Part shown: positions 33,802 through 44,300 of the stretch, piece by piece
How positions within the stretch are numbered: the first letter of the stretch is position 1
Layout: the number at the start of each line of letters is the position of its first letter
Assembly: GCA_002478885.1 (NCBI GenBank)
Contig: DLKC01000066.1
Coordinates: forward strand, 1-64,000
Direction: 5' to 3'
DNA from: Chitinophagaceae bacterium UBA7600
GTDB lineage: Bacteria > Bacteroidota > Bacteroidia > Chitinophagales > Chitinophagaceae
Length of the DNA stretch: 64,000 nt
Notes under the pieces: model-generated
The model's database searches: none
Told to the model about the DNA's origin: nothing
Seen by the model: only the letters and a program-made list of their open reading frames with translations
Program-made: the position numbers and the translations under genes

Positions 33802-35532
33802 TTAATGAGCGCTTACCATCTTGTACATCCTGCCATCTGCTTTGGTAAGAATGTAAAGCTCTCCCTTCGCATCGCGGCCAAAATGAAGATCAACACGATC
33901 GTTGCCGCAGGCTTCTTTTAGTGTTTTACCTGCGCCGTTGATCGAGATCTTCCATTCCTTAATTGTCGCCAGTTTACCCTGCTGCAAATCGGCAACATCC
34001 ACATAAAAAAGCCTGCCTGATGGAATATCGCCGAACAGGTATTTACCTTTCAATTGTGGTATGGAATTGCCCCAATATTCATAGCCACCCGAAATAGCTT
34101 TTCCCTCATCGTGATCATATTCCGCAACGGGGTAAGTAATATGATAAATACTGTCGTTGGCGGGCAGCGGGTACACGTTACCGAGATTATCGTTAACATC
34201 TGCTGTTACAAAATGTCCCTCTCTCAAAGGCCAGCCATAATCGTTGCCGGGCTTTATAAGGTTGATCGATTCAATATTTGCCTGGCCGATATTGCATGCC
34301 AGCATTTGCCCTGATCTTGTCCAGGTAATCCGGTGTGGGTTCCTGAAACCATATGCATATACTTCGCCCGATTTTTTGTCTGCCAGTGCTGCAGTAAAAG
34401 GATTGTTTTTTGGAATACCGTATTTGCCATTTTTGCTGTTATTGCCCGAAGGGTCGATGCGGATAATACTTCCCCAGATGTGTTCTTTGTTATGCGAAAT
34501 AGAAGGATATCCTTCTTCCATACTTCCGCCATCACCAACGCCGATATACAATAGCCCATAATCTTCATCACCGGGTTTGGATAACGGGTTGAAGGTAATT
34601 TCCTGCATGCCATGTATACCCGACACCATATTTACCCTAAGTAGTTCACGGCCTGTTCCTGAAAAAACTGCTGCATTAGGATCATTTACTTTCCATTCTG
34701 TAAGCACCCATTGCAGGGTTACCTTGATAGAATCAGCGTAAACAAAATCCGCAGGCGCAGAGCCCGGCGCTTCCGTATGCGTGGTATATAAAAGACCATT
34801 CTTTGCAAAGTCGGGATGAAAAGCAAAACTGCCGAAACCAGTTGCCAGCCCCGGCTGGTTGATGAATTTGGGCTCCAGTTTTTGCATATCCATATATACT
34901 TCCGGCTGCCCGTTTTTAAGCCGGTATAATTTACCGCGCAGGTCATTCACAAAAAGGTCGGCACTGTTTGGTTGAAAACCCAACTTGGTAATTCTCGCCA
35001 TTGGAGCGCTGTCGTTGGAAGCGGGGAACTGTGTAACGGGTTTCAGGTCAACAACAAGATTCGACAATGCAATCGGCTCGGGTATCGGGTTCGCCAGCCC
35101 TTTAGCTGTTGCAGGCTTTTCCCCCGCAGACTGGTGCGTATGCATAAACGCAATCAGTGCATGAATCTCACTGTCGGGTAAATAGCCAAACGAAGGCATT
35201 ACTATCTTGTATTGCTTCAGCAAATCCTGCGCATCTTTGTCTCCTGACGAGATCACCTCCTGCGGGTTCTTTATATAACGCACCAGCCAGTCGACAGACC
35301 GCTTCCCCGTGACTCCACTTAGCTGCGGCCCGATAGCATCCTGCCTGAAATTGTGGCAACCACTGCAGTTCCTGTTAAATGAAACTTCGCCTGCGGCAAT
35401 GGTTACAGAATCTTTGGCTATAGCGCTATCGTCAGATAAGGATCCTGGATTGCAGGAGCTTAAAAAAAACACAGATAAATAAGTGCTGCAAATAATAAGG
35501 ATCGCTTTTCTTATTGCTGGTTGTGGGATCAT
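33802..35532 (-). CDS. Lipoprotein with N-terminal cytochrome c and PQQ-type sugar dehydrogenase domain
   Basis: This 576-residue lipoprotein (lipobox FFLSSC near residue 27) has a cytochrome c domain first, with the haem motif FNRNCSGCHNF near residue 60, then a six-bladed glucose/sorbosone dehydrogenase (GSDH) propeller: ATGFGSFAFHPDFAKNGLLY, YIGVGDGG, HIWGSIIRIDPSGN, AYGFRNPHRITWTRSG. GSDH-family enzymes oxidise aldoses with PQQ in the periplasm and pass electrons to a cytochrome; here the acceptor is fused. It ends the Gfo-SDR-PmoA operon (52 bp after the PmoA-like gene). Confidence 0.9.
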   Translation of the reverse strand: MIPQPAIRKAILIICSTYLSVFFLSSCNPGSLSDDSAIAKDSVTIAAGEVSFNRNCSGCHNFRQDAIGPQLSGVTGKRSVDWLVRYIKNPQEVISSGDKDAQDLLKQYKIVMPSFGYLPDSEIHALIAFMHTHQSAGEKPATAKGLANPIPEPIALSNLVVDLKPVTQFPASNDSAPMARITKLGFQPNSADLFVNDLRGKLYRLKNGQPEVYMDMQKLEPKFINQPGLATGFGSFAFHPDFAKNGLLYTTHTEAPGSAPADFVYADSIKVTLQWVLTEWKVNDPNAAVFSGTGRELLRVNMVSGIHGMQEITFNPLSKPGDEDYGLLYIGVGDGGSMEEGYPSISHNKEHIWGSIIRIDPSGNNSKNGKYGIPKNNPFTAALADKKSGEVYAYGFRNPHRITWTRSGQMLACNIGQANIESINLIKPGNDYGWPLREGHFVTADVNDNLGNVYPLPANDSIYHITYPVAEYDHDEGKAISGGYEYWGNSIPQLKGKYLFGDIPSGRLFYVDVADLQQGKLATIKEWKISINGAGKTLKEACGNDRVDLHFGRDAKGELYILTKADGRMYKMVSAH

Positions 35533-35584
35533 GATTTTATACAGTTGGCATTTGTTGTTTTAAGAAATGTTGAACGTTAACTGG

Positions 35585-36535
35585 CTACTGAAGATCGCGG
35601 ACATATTGATTATACAAATTCTCAAGATCAATATTACTCAATTCATTTTTATGAATAAGTACCCGGTATCTCAGCCGCAACCCTTTCACAGGCACCGGCA
35701 CAGCTGCATTGCCCGGGTAAACAATATTCTGCATACTTTTTTGTTTGCGCAATATCCATTGGCGCGATAACGCGTGGTCACCGGGAAACACAGCTACACC
35801 ACTTTTCGGAAAAGCTGCACCATCAAAAGAGCCCGTAAAATCCATCCATGGACCTGCCCAAACAGCTGAATCTTTTGCCGTTACCACGCTGTCTGCTGAA
35901 AAAAAACCGATATCAGCAGGCAGTTTTAACCGGAGACAAAAACCGCCATAACCTTTATAATCCGGGGAGCCACCTATCTGCAGGTTGTCTTTTAACGGCG
36001 ATAGCAAAATATCAAAATCTATTGCGCGGTATTGGCTGGTGGATTGATTTACTGTAATGGATGTGTGTTCCCGGAATACAGGAACCCGGTTGCTGTCAGT
36101 CAACGCTGCTTTCCACAAAACATCCGCAACCAGGCTAATGCTTCCCTTCCCGTTTTTTATTTGGGTCTTTGTAACATCCCAGGAAATGCTGTCACAGGTC
36201 CAGCCATCGGCTACTTGCCTGCCATTAAACATGATCTGGTGCCAGGCCCAGAAAATGCCACGGTGATAAGGGTGGTCTTCGGGAAAATCTTCTGTCAGCA
36301 CGTGCTCATCAAGACTGTAAAGCGGGTGAATATAACCTGAACGTTCATATTTCCCGTCCAATGCTGTTGGTTGAACCTGGTAGAAAAGAACCTTCTTCCC
36401 ATGTTCTGTTATTTCAATGCCGGCCTTTGTTTTTTTTGCTTCGAATGGCTGGCCACGCAGGCCGGTGCAAAACAATACTGCGATGCCAAAAAGCACTATT
36501 GAAGGCCGGTATCCTATAAAGTTTTGATCGTACAT
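35585..36535 (-). CDS. PmoA/DUF6807 family exported protein
   Basis: This 316-residue protein has a signal peptide (IVLFGIAVLFCTGLRGQ). The family features are HPLYSLDEHVLTEDFPEDHP, YHRGIFWAWHQIMFNGRQVA and WAGPWMDFTGSFDGA, which place it in the DUF6807 family labelled PmoA in databases. It is unrelated in function to methane monooxygenase. Members occur in sugar-oxidation clusters beside Gfo/Idh, ThuA and GSDH proteins, but the reaction is not established; several conserved His/Asp suggest a metal or catalytic site. It is translated between the SDR (28 bp gap) and the cytochrome-GSDH gene. Confidence 0.86.
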   Translation of the reverse strand: MYDQNFIGYRPSIVLFGIAVLFCTGLRGQPFEAKKTKAGIEITEHGKKVLFYQVQPTALDGKYERSGYIHPLYSLDEHVLTEDFPEDHPYHRGIFWAWHQIMFNGRQVADGWTCDSISWDVTKTQIKNGKGSISLVADVLWKAALTDSNRVPVFREHTSITVNQSTSQYRAIDFDILLSPLKDNLQIGGSPDYKGYGGFCLRLKLPADIGFFSADSVVTAKDSAVWAGPWMDFTGSFDGAAFPKSGVAVFPGDHALSRQWILRKQKSMQNIVYPGNAAVPVPVKGLRLRYRVLIHKNELSNIDLENLYNQYVRDLQ

Positions 36536-36563
36536 GTTTCACCGGGTATGGCCCGTTTTGAAT

Positions 36564-37334
36564 TTATAATCTCGGTATGGTCATGCCACCATCGACCATA
36601 ATGACCTGGCCGGTCGAATACATAAAATTTCCATTGGCAAGCGCAGCCACAACTTTCCCAACATCTCCGGGCTCGCCCCAGCGCTGCTGTACACATAAGC
36701 CACCTGCAATCAGGTTGTCATACTTTTCTTTAACACCCGCTGTCATATCGGTACGGATGACACCGGGCCGAACCTCGTACACAGGAATATTATATTCGCC
36801 GAGCCGCACCGCAAACAATTGGGTGGCCATGCTCAGGCCGGCCTTGGATATACAATACTCACCACGGTTTACGGATGCCACTGTTGCCGATATGGAAGAG
36901 ATATTAATGATACAACCGTTAAATGCATCATCTGCTTTTTTTTGCCCGATCATCCAGTTGGCGGCTTTTTGTGTAAGAAAATAGGCGCCCTTTAGATTGG
37001 TTGAAACGACTTCATCAAAACTTGCTTCGGTTGCTTCAAGAATGTCTTTGCGTTCTTTGGGAGCCATGCCTGCATTGTTCACCAGCACATGCAGCCGGCC
37101 AAAATGTTCCCGCACTTCGTTCATGATTTTATCCCTGTCTGCCGGTATCGCAACACTGCCACGACAATAGATAACATCATTGCCGGCATCTTTCAGTTGC
37201 TTTATTGCATCTGTTACCTCATTTTCATTACGGGTGCCGTTGATGGCAAGATCAAAACCATTTGCTGCCAGTTGCATGGCAATACCAAAACCAATGCCCC
37301 TGCTGCCACCTGTAATTAATGCTACTCTTTTCAT
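36564..37334 (-). CDS. Short-chain dehydrogenase (3-oxoacyl-ACP-reductase/sugar-alcohol type SDR)
   Basis: This 256-residue protein is a classical SDR: cofactor motif ALITGGSRGIGFGIAMQLA near residue 5, VNNAGMAP near 88, catalytic Ser-Tyr-Lys in NISSISATVASVNRGEYCIS with YCISKAG near 160, and the PGVIRTDMT segment. It is NAD(P)-dependent. In this operon with Gfo/Idh and GSDH it likely acts on a sugar or sugar alcohol, not on fatty-acyl intermediates. Exact substrate unknown. Confidence 0.9.
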   Translation of the reverse strand: MKRVALITGGSRGIGFGIAMQLAANGFDLAINGTRNENEVTDAIKQLKDAGNDVIYCRGSVAIPADRDKIMNEVREHFGRLHVLVNNAGMAPKERKDILEATEASFDEVVSTNLKGAYFLTQKAANWMIGQKKADDAFNGCIINISSISATVASVNRGEYCISKAGLSMATQLFAVRLGEYNIPVYEVRPGVIRTDMTAGVKEKYDNLIAGGLCVQQRWGEPGDVGKVVAALANGNFMYSTGQVIMVDGGMTIPRL

Positions 37335-37349
37335 CTGCTTCGTTGTTAA

Positions 37350-38495
37350 TTATAATGCTGGTATATCAACCCAACACTTTTTACTCCAGCTTTCCAGCCC
37401 TTTTACCGCAAGTTGCACACCTTTAGCGCCTTCATACATATTCCATGGAAATGCATCACCTTTTACCACATGTTTTAAAAATAGTTCCCACTGTACTTTA
37501 AAAGCGTTCTCGTAATTTTCCTGCTCCGGGATCTTTGACCAGCCTTCGAAAAAGTTGATTGGTTGCGGAATATCGGGATTCCATACAGGCTTTGGCGTAT
37601 TGCCATAGTGCTGGATATAACATTCGCGCAAACCGGCAACAGCAGAGCCTTTTGTGCCATCGACCTGCAGCGTTAAAAGGTCATCGCGTCGCACCCTCAC
37701 CGCCCACGACGAATTGAACTGCGCAATAATATCGCCTTCCAGTTCGAATGTTGCATAGGCTGCATCATCTGCTGTGCACGAATACGGCTTTCCCTGTTCA
37801 TCGATTCTTTGCGGAATATGTGTGGCGCCCAAACAGGAAACAGCTTTTACTTTTCCAAAAACATTGTCGAGCAGGTAGCGCCAGTGGCAAAGCATGTCCA
37901 CTATAATACCACCACCATCTTCTTTCCGGTAATTCCAGGAGGGGCGCTGCGCAGGGATAGTCTCGCCTTCGAACACCCAGTACCCAAACTCACCGCGTAT
38001 CGAAAGTATCTTCCCAAAAAATCCCTGCTGTATCAACCGTTGTATTTTAAGTATGCCGGGCAACCAGAGCTTATCCTGCACCACGCCATGTTTTACGCCT
38101 GCATTCTCACAAAGATGGTACAGCCCCATCGCTTCATCAATGTCAGTTGCAACCGGCTTTTCACAGTAGATATGTTTGCCCGCTGCAACTGCTTTCTTTA
38201 CTGCGTTGGAGCGCCTTGTGGTTGTTTGCGCGTCGAAATAGATAATGTTGCCGGCATCAGCCAGTACCGCATCAAGGTCGGTGCTCATCTTTGTTATACC
38301 AGATAATGCGCAAAGATTTTTCAACTTGTTTTCATCACGTCCAACGAGCACAGGATCGGGCATAATCGTTTCGCCGGCATTTATTTTTACGCCCCCTTGT
38401 TTTATGATTGCTGCAATGGATCGCAACAGGTGCTGGTTCGTTCCCATTCGCCCTGTAACGCCATTCATAATAATACCCACTTTGTGTTCTTTCAT
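37350..38495 (-). CDS. Gfo/Idh/MocA-family oxidoreductase
   Basis: This 381-residue cytoplasmic protein has the N-terminal nucleotide-binding domain (VGIIMNGVTGRMGTNQHL) and the family signature IYCEKPVATDIDEAM with the conserved EKP near residue 113. A C-terminal alpha/beta substrate domain follows (FGYWVFEGETIPAQRPSW, GGGIIVDMLCHWRYLLDNVF). It is an NAD(P)-dependent sugar oxidoreductase. It is the first gene of the Gfo-SDR-PmoA-cytochrome/GSDH operon, with 15 bp to the SDR gene. Members of this family make and consume keto-sugars. Confidence 0.92.
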   Translation of the reverse strand: MKEHKVGIIMNGVTGRMGTNQHLLRSIAAIIKQGGVKINAGETIMPDPVLVGRDENKLKNLCALSGITKMSTDLDAVLADAGNIIYFDAQTTTRRSNAVKKAVAAGKHIYCEKPVATDIDEAMGLYHLCENAGVKHGVVQDKLWLPGILKIQRLIQQGFFGKILSIRGEFGYWVFEGETIPAQRPSWNYRKEDGGGIIVDMLCHWRYLLDNVFGKVKAVSCLGATHIPQRIDEQGKPYSCTADDAAYATFELEGDIIAQFNSSWAVRVRRDDLLTLQVDGTKGSAVAGLRECYIQHYGNTPKPVWNPDIPQPINFFEGWSKIPEQENYENAFKVQWELFLKHVVKGDAFPWNMYEGAKGVQLAVKGLESWSKKCWVDIPAL

Positions 38496-38654
38496 TTGCA
38501 GTCTTTTTTATTTTTTTGTTACCGGCATTGGTTCTTTTGGCAATCCCGTACGTACGGGGTGCTGTTACTCACCTGATCGCCCGGAACATCTTTGATAAGA
38601 TCGTGAAAGGTGAGATAATCTTACGCTTTACCTTTTACGTCTCTCGAATACAGA

Positions 38655-38725
38655 TTTACCGCACAAGTGTGCGACGCAACCAAAGATTAATAGTAATTCC
38701 ACAGCCCGACCCATAAAAATATAAT
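38655..38725. repeat. REPIN/MITE-like solo arm, copy 9
   Basis: The core GTGCGACGCAAC is at 38669-38680, preceded by GCACAAGT and followed by CAAAGATTAATAGT and AGCCCGACCCATAAAAATATAA. It separates the Gfo operon from the TIM-barrel/GH88 pair. Confidence 0.72.
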
Positions 38726-38752
38726 CACTTATACAATTAATGGAAAGGCTGT

Positions 38753-39583
38753 TCACGAATGTTCCGCGTATGCCTTCACGATCTTTTTAAGAAACAGCTC
38801 CTGGTCCTCCTTCCAGTACTTGTTGGAAAATATCTCTACTTCATTAAAGCCGTTAAAGCCTGTTGTTTCTACCCACGACCTGATTTGTTTAATGGGAATA
38901 CATCCTTCGCCCATCAGCCCACGGTCTAACAACAAATCGGTTGTGGGCATTTTCCAGTCGCAGATATGAAACGCAAACAGGTTGTCATTTTTACCACAGC
39001 GGCTTATTTCCTGTTCGAGCGAATTATCCCACCAGGTATGATACACGTCAACTGCCACGCCAACCCATGGTGAATTCAAAGCCTCAGCCATATCATTGGC
39101 TTGTGCCAGCGTATTGATTGCCGAGCGTGTGTCGGCATACATCGGGTGCAGGGGTTCAATCGCCAACTTTACGCCGGCTGCTGCTGCATAAGGCAGTACA
39201 GTTGCAATGCCATCATGAATTTGTTTTCTTGATTCATTCAAAGACTGCAAAGGATCTGCACCGCAAACAAGCACGATCAGCGATGTTCCCAGCTGCGCAG
39301 CTTCTTCAATCGCTCTTTTGTTATCATCAATGGCCGCCATTCTTTTTGCCGCATCTGTATGTGGAAAAAATCCTCCCCTGCAAAGCGACACAATGCTGAG
39401 GTCATAATCGCGTAACATGCGGCCCGTGTCTTGGATATTTCTTCCTTGCAATGCATCGCGCCACACCGTAATACCTTTTACACCTGCGGCCGAAAAATGC
39501 TTTGCAGCAGTTTCAACATCCCATGGTTTTGTAGTAATGGTATGGATGCACAATCTTGAAAGGTCGCTCATTTCGTTTTGCAT
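38753..39583 (-). CDS. Sugar phosphate isomerase/epimerase-family TIM-barrel protein
   Basis: This 276-residue protein fits the xylose-isomerase-like TIM-barrel family: CIHTITTKPWDVETAAKHFS, LVVCGADPLQSLNESRKQ-type segment, KLAIEPLHPMYADTRSAINT (metal Glu) and VGVAVDVYHTWWDNSLE, then FNEVEIFSNKYW with a late metal Glu. Such enzymes isomerise or epimerise keto-sugars using a divalent metal. Its start is fused to the GH88 stop (one-base overlap), so the two enzymes are co-translated and probably act on the same released sugar or uronate. Confidence 0.88.
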   Translation of the reverse strand: MQNEMSDLSRLCIHTITTKPWDVETAAKHFSAAGVKGITVWRDALQGRNIQDTGRMLRDYDLSIVSLCRGGFFPHTDAAKRMAAIDDNKRAIEEAAQLGTSLIVLVCGADPLQSLNESRKQIHDGIATVLPYAAAAGVKLAIEPLHPMYADTRSAINTLAQANDMAEALNSPWVGVAVDVYHTWWDNSLEQEISRCGKNDNLFAFHICDWKMPTTDLLLDRGLMGEGCIPIKQIRSWVETTGFNGFNEVEIFSNKYWKEDQELFLKKIVKAYAEHS

Positions 39584-40962
39584 TACCCTATGTTGAAAAA
39601 AGTATGATACGTATCGCTATTGATGATCCGCTGTATATAAAGCGCCGCCTCTCTCGCATGGTAATCGCCCCACATGCTTGACTCGCCGTAAGGAATCTTA
39701 CTTCCGGCAGGAATATGATCCCAACCATTGGGGCGGTGATAAATCGAATGTAACAACAAGCCCTGGTGATTGTCTCTTATACTCAGGTAAGGCTCCTCAA
39801 AAATGGTATCCAAAACGGTAAGCCCTGCCTGCCAGTATCGGTCGCCGGTTTGCTGTTCTCCTTTTTGTTGCAGGTATCTTCCCAGCCTTAACAATCCTTG
39901 TGCGGCAATCGCTGCAGCGGAACTGTCTACCGGCTCATAGGCATTAAACGGGTCGGCCGGTTTATGCAGGTAGTCGCCAAGTTGATGAAGATCGGGTGCG
40001 CCGGTATCCCAGTAGGGTACACCATCAGAAGGGGTGTTATCAATATAAAAGTCGCAGGTAGCTTTTGCTGTTTTTAGCATAAGCGAAAGAAGATCTGGCT
40101 TTGGCAAGAATGGTCTTAGCGCTTCTTCATCAATTGTATCAAACCATTCCAGTTCTTCTGCAAAGCCGCACATGGCCCAGGCCAATCCTCTTGTCCACGT
40201 GGTAAAACCAGAATAACCCTGTTGCGAATTGGGGCAACGGAAATTCCCATCCTTTACATTAAAAACACTTTCGTGTGCGGTTCGTCCCCATACATCATAA
40301 GTGTCGCGGCCTTCGCCATAAAAAACGGCATACTTTGCCGTAGACTGTATATGTTTGATTGCCCGCTCGAGCAGGCTTATTTTTATATCACCCTCTGCCT
40401 GTAAAACATGGCCAAGGCTATGGCTCAGGATCAAGGCCCGCACAGAACGGATCGTATCTACAAACAGCGAGTGTGCCCCGTTAAAGGAATGAATAAAACC
40501 GCCGTCTTTTATACTGGTCCACCGGCTGGCCTGCACAGCGCCGGAGATTTTTAGTGCGAGCTCGTAAAAATTTTTCTCCCACTCATTGTAAGTGGTTTTG
40601 CCTTCGTGCATCAGCCGGAGCAGGTTGCCATAAGTGCTTACATTATTAAATCCGTGATCGTGCACACCGGTATGGCTGATATGCGGCGCCATTGCTGCAA
40701 CAGTTTGTTTTCGTCCAAGCTCAAGCATGGTAGTATCGCCTGTTGCATCAAACTGTAAAATAGCCGCGCCATATTGAAAACCCTGTGTCCATTCTGTCCA
40801 TCCTCTTGTTGTGTAATGCCCGTCTACAGTAAAAACAGGCGATCCTTTTGTCGCGTCATAATGCTTTTCGAGCAACCCGATTTTTGCAGCGGAAAGCTCC
40901 CAGAACCTGTTGAGTTTTTTAGTAAGACCGGCTGGCTTTAAATCGTTATTAATATGGATCAT
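39583..40962 (-). CDS. GH88-like unsaturated uronyl hydrolase
   Basis: The product from the ATG at 40962 is 459 residues, near the GH88/unsaturated glucuronyl hydrolase length. The catalytic-Asp places are visible: SHTGVHDHGFNNVSTYGN and ALFVDTIRSVRALILSHS-like, corresponding to the two Asp of characterised enzymes, and YDVWGRTAHESVF and SSMWGDYHAREAALY follow. GH88 hydrates the unsaturated uronic end left by polysaccharide lyases and releases the sugar. The open frame begins 73 codons earlier, but that stretch overlaps a repeat copy. A start at 41091 would give a possible hydrophobic leader, so export remains possible. Confidence 0.88.
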   Translation of the reverse strand: MIHINNDLKPAGLTKKLNRFWELSAAKIGLLEKHYDATKGSPVFTVDGHYTTRGWTEWTQGFQYGAAILQFDATGDTTMLELGRKQTVAAMAPHISHTGVHDHGFNNVSTYGNLLRLMHEGKTTYNEWEKNFYELALKISGAVQASRWTSIKDGGFIHSFNGAHSLFVDTIRSVRALILSHSLGHVLQAEGDIKISLLERAIKHIQSTAKYAVFYGEGRDTYDVWGRTAHESVFNVKDGNFRCPNSQQGYSGFTTWTRGLAWAMCGFAEELEWFDTIDEEALRPFLPKPDLLSLMLKTAKATCDFYIDNTPSDGVPYWDTGAPDLHQLGDYLHKPADPFNAYEPVDSSAAAIAAQGLLRLGRYLQQKGEQQTGDRYWQAGLTVLDTIFEEPYLSIRDNHQGLLLHSIYHRPNGWDHIPAGSKIPYGESSMWGDYHAREAALYIQRIINSDTYHTFFNIG

Positions 40963-41139
40963 GCTTACGAAACTTTTGGGTAACCCTGTTTTTATATGCT
41001 GAAGCGAAAAGATAAATTTATTTTTTTGTTCGGCTACTATGATCGATAAAAAAATCATCGCTGCGTATGTTAGTGTGTGCTTGCATGGCATGTCAAGGAT
41101 TTTTGGGACAAGCATTTGTTCTTTGGTCATCGTTGTTCT

Positions 41140-41225
41140 GCAAAAGTGTGCGATGCCGGATAAGCCGGCACTATCGCGCAACAGTCGATGCCACGAAGTA
41201 TAAAGCCTGGCCCAAAATATATTGC
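41140..41225. repeat. REPIN/MITE-like arm with expanded core hairpin, copy 10
   Basis: At 41148-41182 the core is interrupted: GTGCGA, then TGCCGGATAAGCCGGCA with CTATC, then GCGCAAC. It forms a long hairpin. The outer part GTCGATGCCACG and GCCTGGCCC is shared with other right arms. Its reverse complement is found exactly at 47403-47437. Confidence 0.8.
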
Positions 41226-41319
41226 TCCTTTCATCCCAAAGAAAACCCGATAAGTGTCAGGTAAACATTTTTATAATATCTTTCCATTTCCAATTAAATC
41301 ACCCTTTTATTACCGATCG

Positions 41320-44300
41320 ATGAACAAAATTGCTTCTGCCATTTGCCTTGCAATGGCTATGATATTTTTTTATGGCTGCCAGTCAGACTCCGGCGGCCGC
41401 AAAATATTGGTCTTTACCAAAACAAAAGGCTATCACCACGAATCTATTCCCGCTGGCGTGGCAGCTATAAGACAGCTTGGAAAAGACAACAACTTTGGCG
41501 TTGATACAACCGATGATGCAAGTGCATTCAACGACGACAATTTGAAAAAATACCGTGCGGTTGTTTTTTTAAGCACTACGGGAAACATCCTGAACTCAGA
41601 CCAGCAGGTAGCTTTTCAGCGCTATATAGAAGCAGGCGGTGGTTTTATGGGTATTCATGCCGCGGCCGATGCGGAATACAACTGGGCATGGTACAATAAG
41701 CTGGTGGGCGCGTACTTTAAAAGTCACCCGGGTAACCCGAATGTGCGTACAGCTACCGTTAATGTAAAAGATACCGGCAATATTGCCATGAAAGGTATTC
41801 CCGAAAAATGGCAGCGTACCGATGAATGGTATAATTATAAAAATATCAATGCCGACCTTAACGTGGTAGCCACACTTGACGAAGACAGTTATGAAGGTGG
41901 CGAGAACGGCAAAGACCACCCTATTGCCTGGTGGCATGATTATGATGGTGGCCGCGCATTCTATACCGGTGGCGGGCACACAACAGAAAGCTTTAGTGAG
42001 CCTTTATTCCTTAAGCACCTTGCCGGTGGCATTGCATATGCCATGGGCGCTGATTCTTTAAAACTCGATTATACCAAAGCCTATGCTACAAAAGCACCGG
42101 AAGAAAACAGGTTCACCAAAACGGTGTTGACCAATGACCTGAATGAGCCGATGGAAATTGCCGTTACTCCGAACAAAACCGTTTACATTATTGAACGCTC
42201 CGGTAATTTTTATGCCTACAATCCAACAGCCAATACCACCAAACTGGTACACAAATTCAAAGTATTGCCCGATACAAAAGAAGCTTTTGGCAATGGCTTG
42301 CTGGGCATGACCATCGATCCTGACTTTGCGACCAACAAATTCATATACTTTTTCTACTCACCCGATTCGTTACCGACACCTACGCACCAGGATATTTCAA
42401 GATTTAAAATGATCACCGAAGACTCTATCGACCTGGCTTCGGAAAAAGTGATCATACAGGTACCGATTGATCCTGAAGTAAGCGCACATACCGGTGGTTC
42501 GCTGGCATGGGATAAAAACAAGAACCTCTTTATCTCCACCGGCGACAATACCGTTCCTTTTGAATCGAATGGGTATGCGCCATTGGATGAAAGGCCGGGC
42601 AGGAAAACATTTGATGCGCAGCGCTCTGCCGCCAATGCCAATGATCTTCGCGGTAAGGTGATACGCATTCATCCCGAAGCTGATGGCAGTTACACGATAC
42701 CCGATGGGAACCTTTTTCCCAAAGGAACAGCTGGCACAAGGCCCGAAATCTATACCATGGGGTGCCGCAACCCTTACCGCATCGCCGTTAACCAGGCAAC
42801 ATCAACATTATACTGGGGAGAGGTTGGTCCGGATGCAGGCGAAGATTCCAAAGTAGACCCGAGAGGGTATGATGAATTTAACCAGGCTAAAAAGGCCGGT
42901 AATTATGGCTGGCCATATTTTGTGGGCGACAGCAAGGCATACCACGATTCTGACTTTGCCACGCATGCCATCGGCGACCTCTTTGATGTAAATGGCCCTG
43001 AGAATAATTCTCCCAACAATGACGGTATCAAAAAACTGCCACCCGCAACAAAGGCGATGATCTGGTACCCCTATGGTTTATCAAAAGAATATCCGGAGCT
43101 GGCAGATGGCGGCAGAACGGCTATTGCCGGGTATTTTTATCACTATGATAAAGCACTGGCCAAAAAGAACAGTATCCCGGCTTACTACGACAACGTGTTA
43201 TTCGTAATGGACTGGATGCGCAACTGGATATTTGCTGTGCGTTTCGATGAGAACGAAAACTACAAACGCATGGAAGCCTTTATGCCTTTAACCGGCGACT
43301 TCAGGAGGCCGATCGATATGGACATAACACCCGATGGCATCATGTATGTGCTCGAATATGGTACGGTGTATGGCGCAGACAACGACGATGCGAGGCTCGT
43401 ACGTGTTGACTACAACGATGGCAACCGTGCACCCGTTGCAAAAATTACAGCAAAAGACACGATCGGTTTAACACCGCTGAAAGTGAGCTTCGATAGCAAA
43501 AACAGTTATGACAATGATGAAGATGACCAGCTGAAATATGAATGGATATTTGAGGGAAGTAAAGTGGCTTCCACAGATGCAAAAACGGAATACACTTTTG
43601 CCAACAAAGGGGTCTATAAAGTAACATTGAAGGTCACCGACCCTTCAGGGTTAAGTTCAACGGATACTATGACCATTAAAGCTGGCAATACTGCGCCGGT
43701 AGTAAACATCAGCACCACGGGTAACAGCTCCTTCTATTTTGATGCAACCTCGCTCGACTATGCGGTGGACGTAAAAGATCAGGAAGACGCCGGTGTCGAT
43801 CCGCAGAAGCTGCAGGTAAAACTCGAATACCTGCCAAAAGAAGCAGGTAGTTACAAAACGGTAAATGGCCAGGGTATTTGGGTTACGCCGGCTAAAGATC
43901 TTATACAGGCCAGCGATTGCAAGGCCTGTCATCAATTGGATAAATATGTTTTGGGCCCCGCTTTTCTTGATGTCTCCAAAAAGTATGACAGCAAGCCGGA
44001 AACCATATCAAAGCTTGCGGCCAAGATCATCTCCGGTGGCACAGGTGTGTGGGGCAACACGCATTACATGACGGCTCACCCGCAGTTGAGTAAAGACCAG
44101 GCAAGCACTATTGTAAAATATATTCTCTCGCTTAAAGACCAGCAGACAAAAGATAGCCTGCCCGCGAAAGGAACTGTTGCCGCTGCCGGCAAACAGGGAG
44201 GTACCTATGTGCTGTCGGCCACTTACACCGATAACGGCAATGGCGTTGTTCCTTTAACCTCAACAAGCGAAATGGTCTTAAGGCCACCAACGATACAGGC

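Noticed and set aside
35585..36535. The PmoA label as methane oxidation
   Set aside because: DUF6807/PmoA-family proteins are unrelated to particulate methane monooxygenase; the neighbours are sugar-oxidation genes.
37683..37695. A near match to the repeat core (GCGTCGCACCC)
   Set aside because: It lies inside the Gfo/Idh coding sequence in a normal stretch of the protein and lacks the flanking blocks; chance match.
39583..41181. The longest start for the GH88 gene
   Set aside because: The first part of the extension translates the intergenic repeat at 41140-41181; homology begins after the ATG at 40962.
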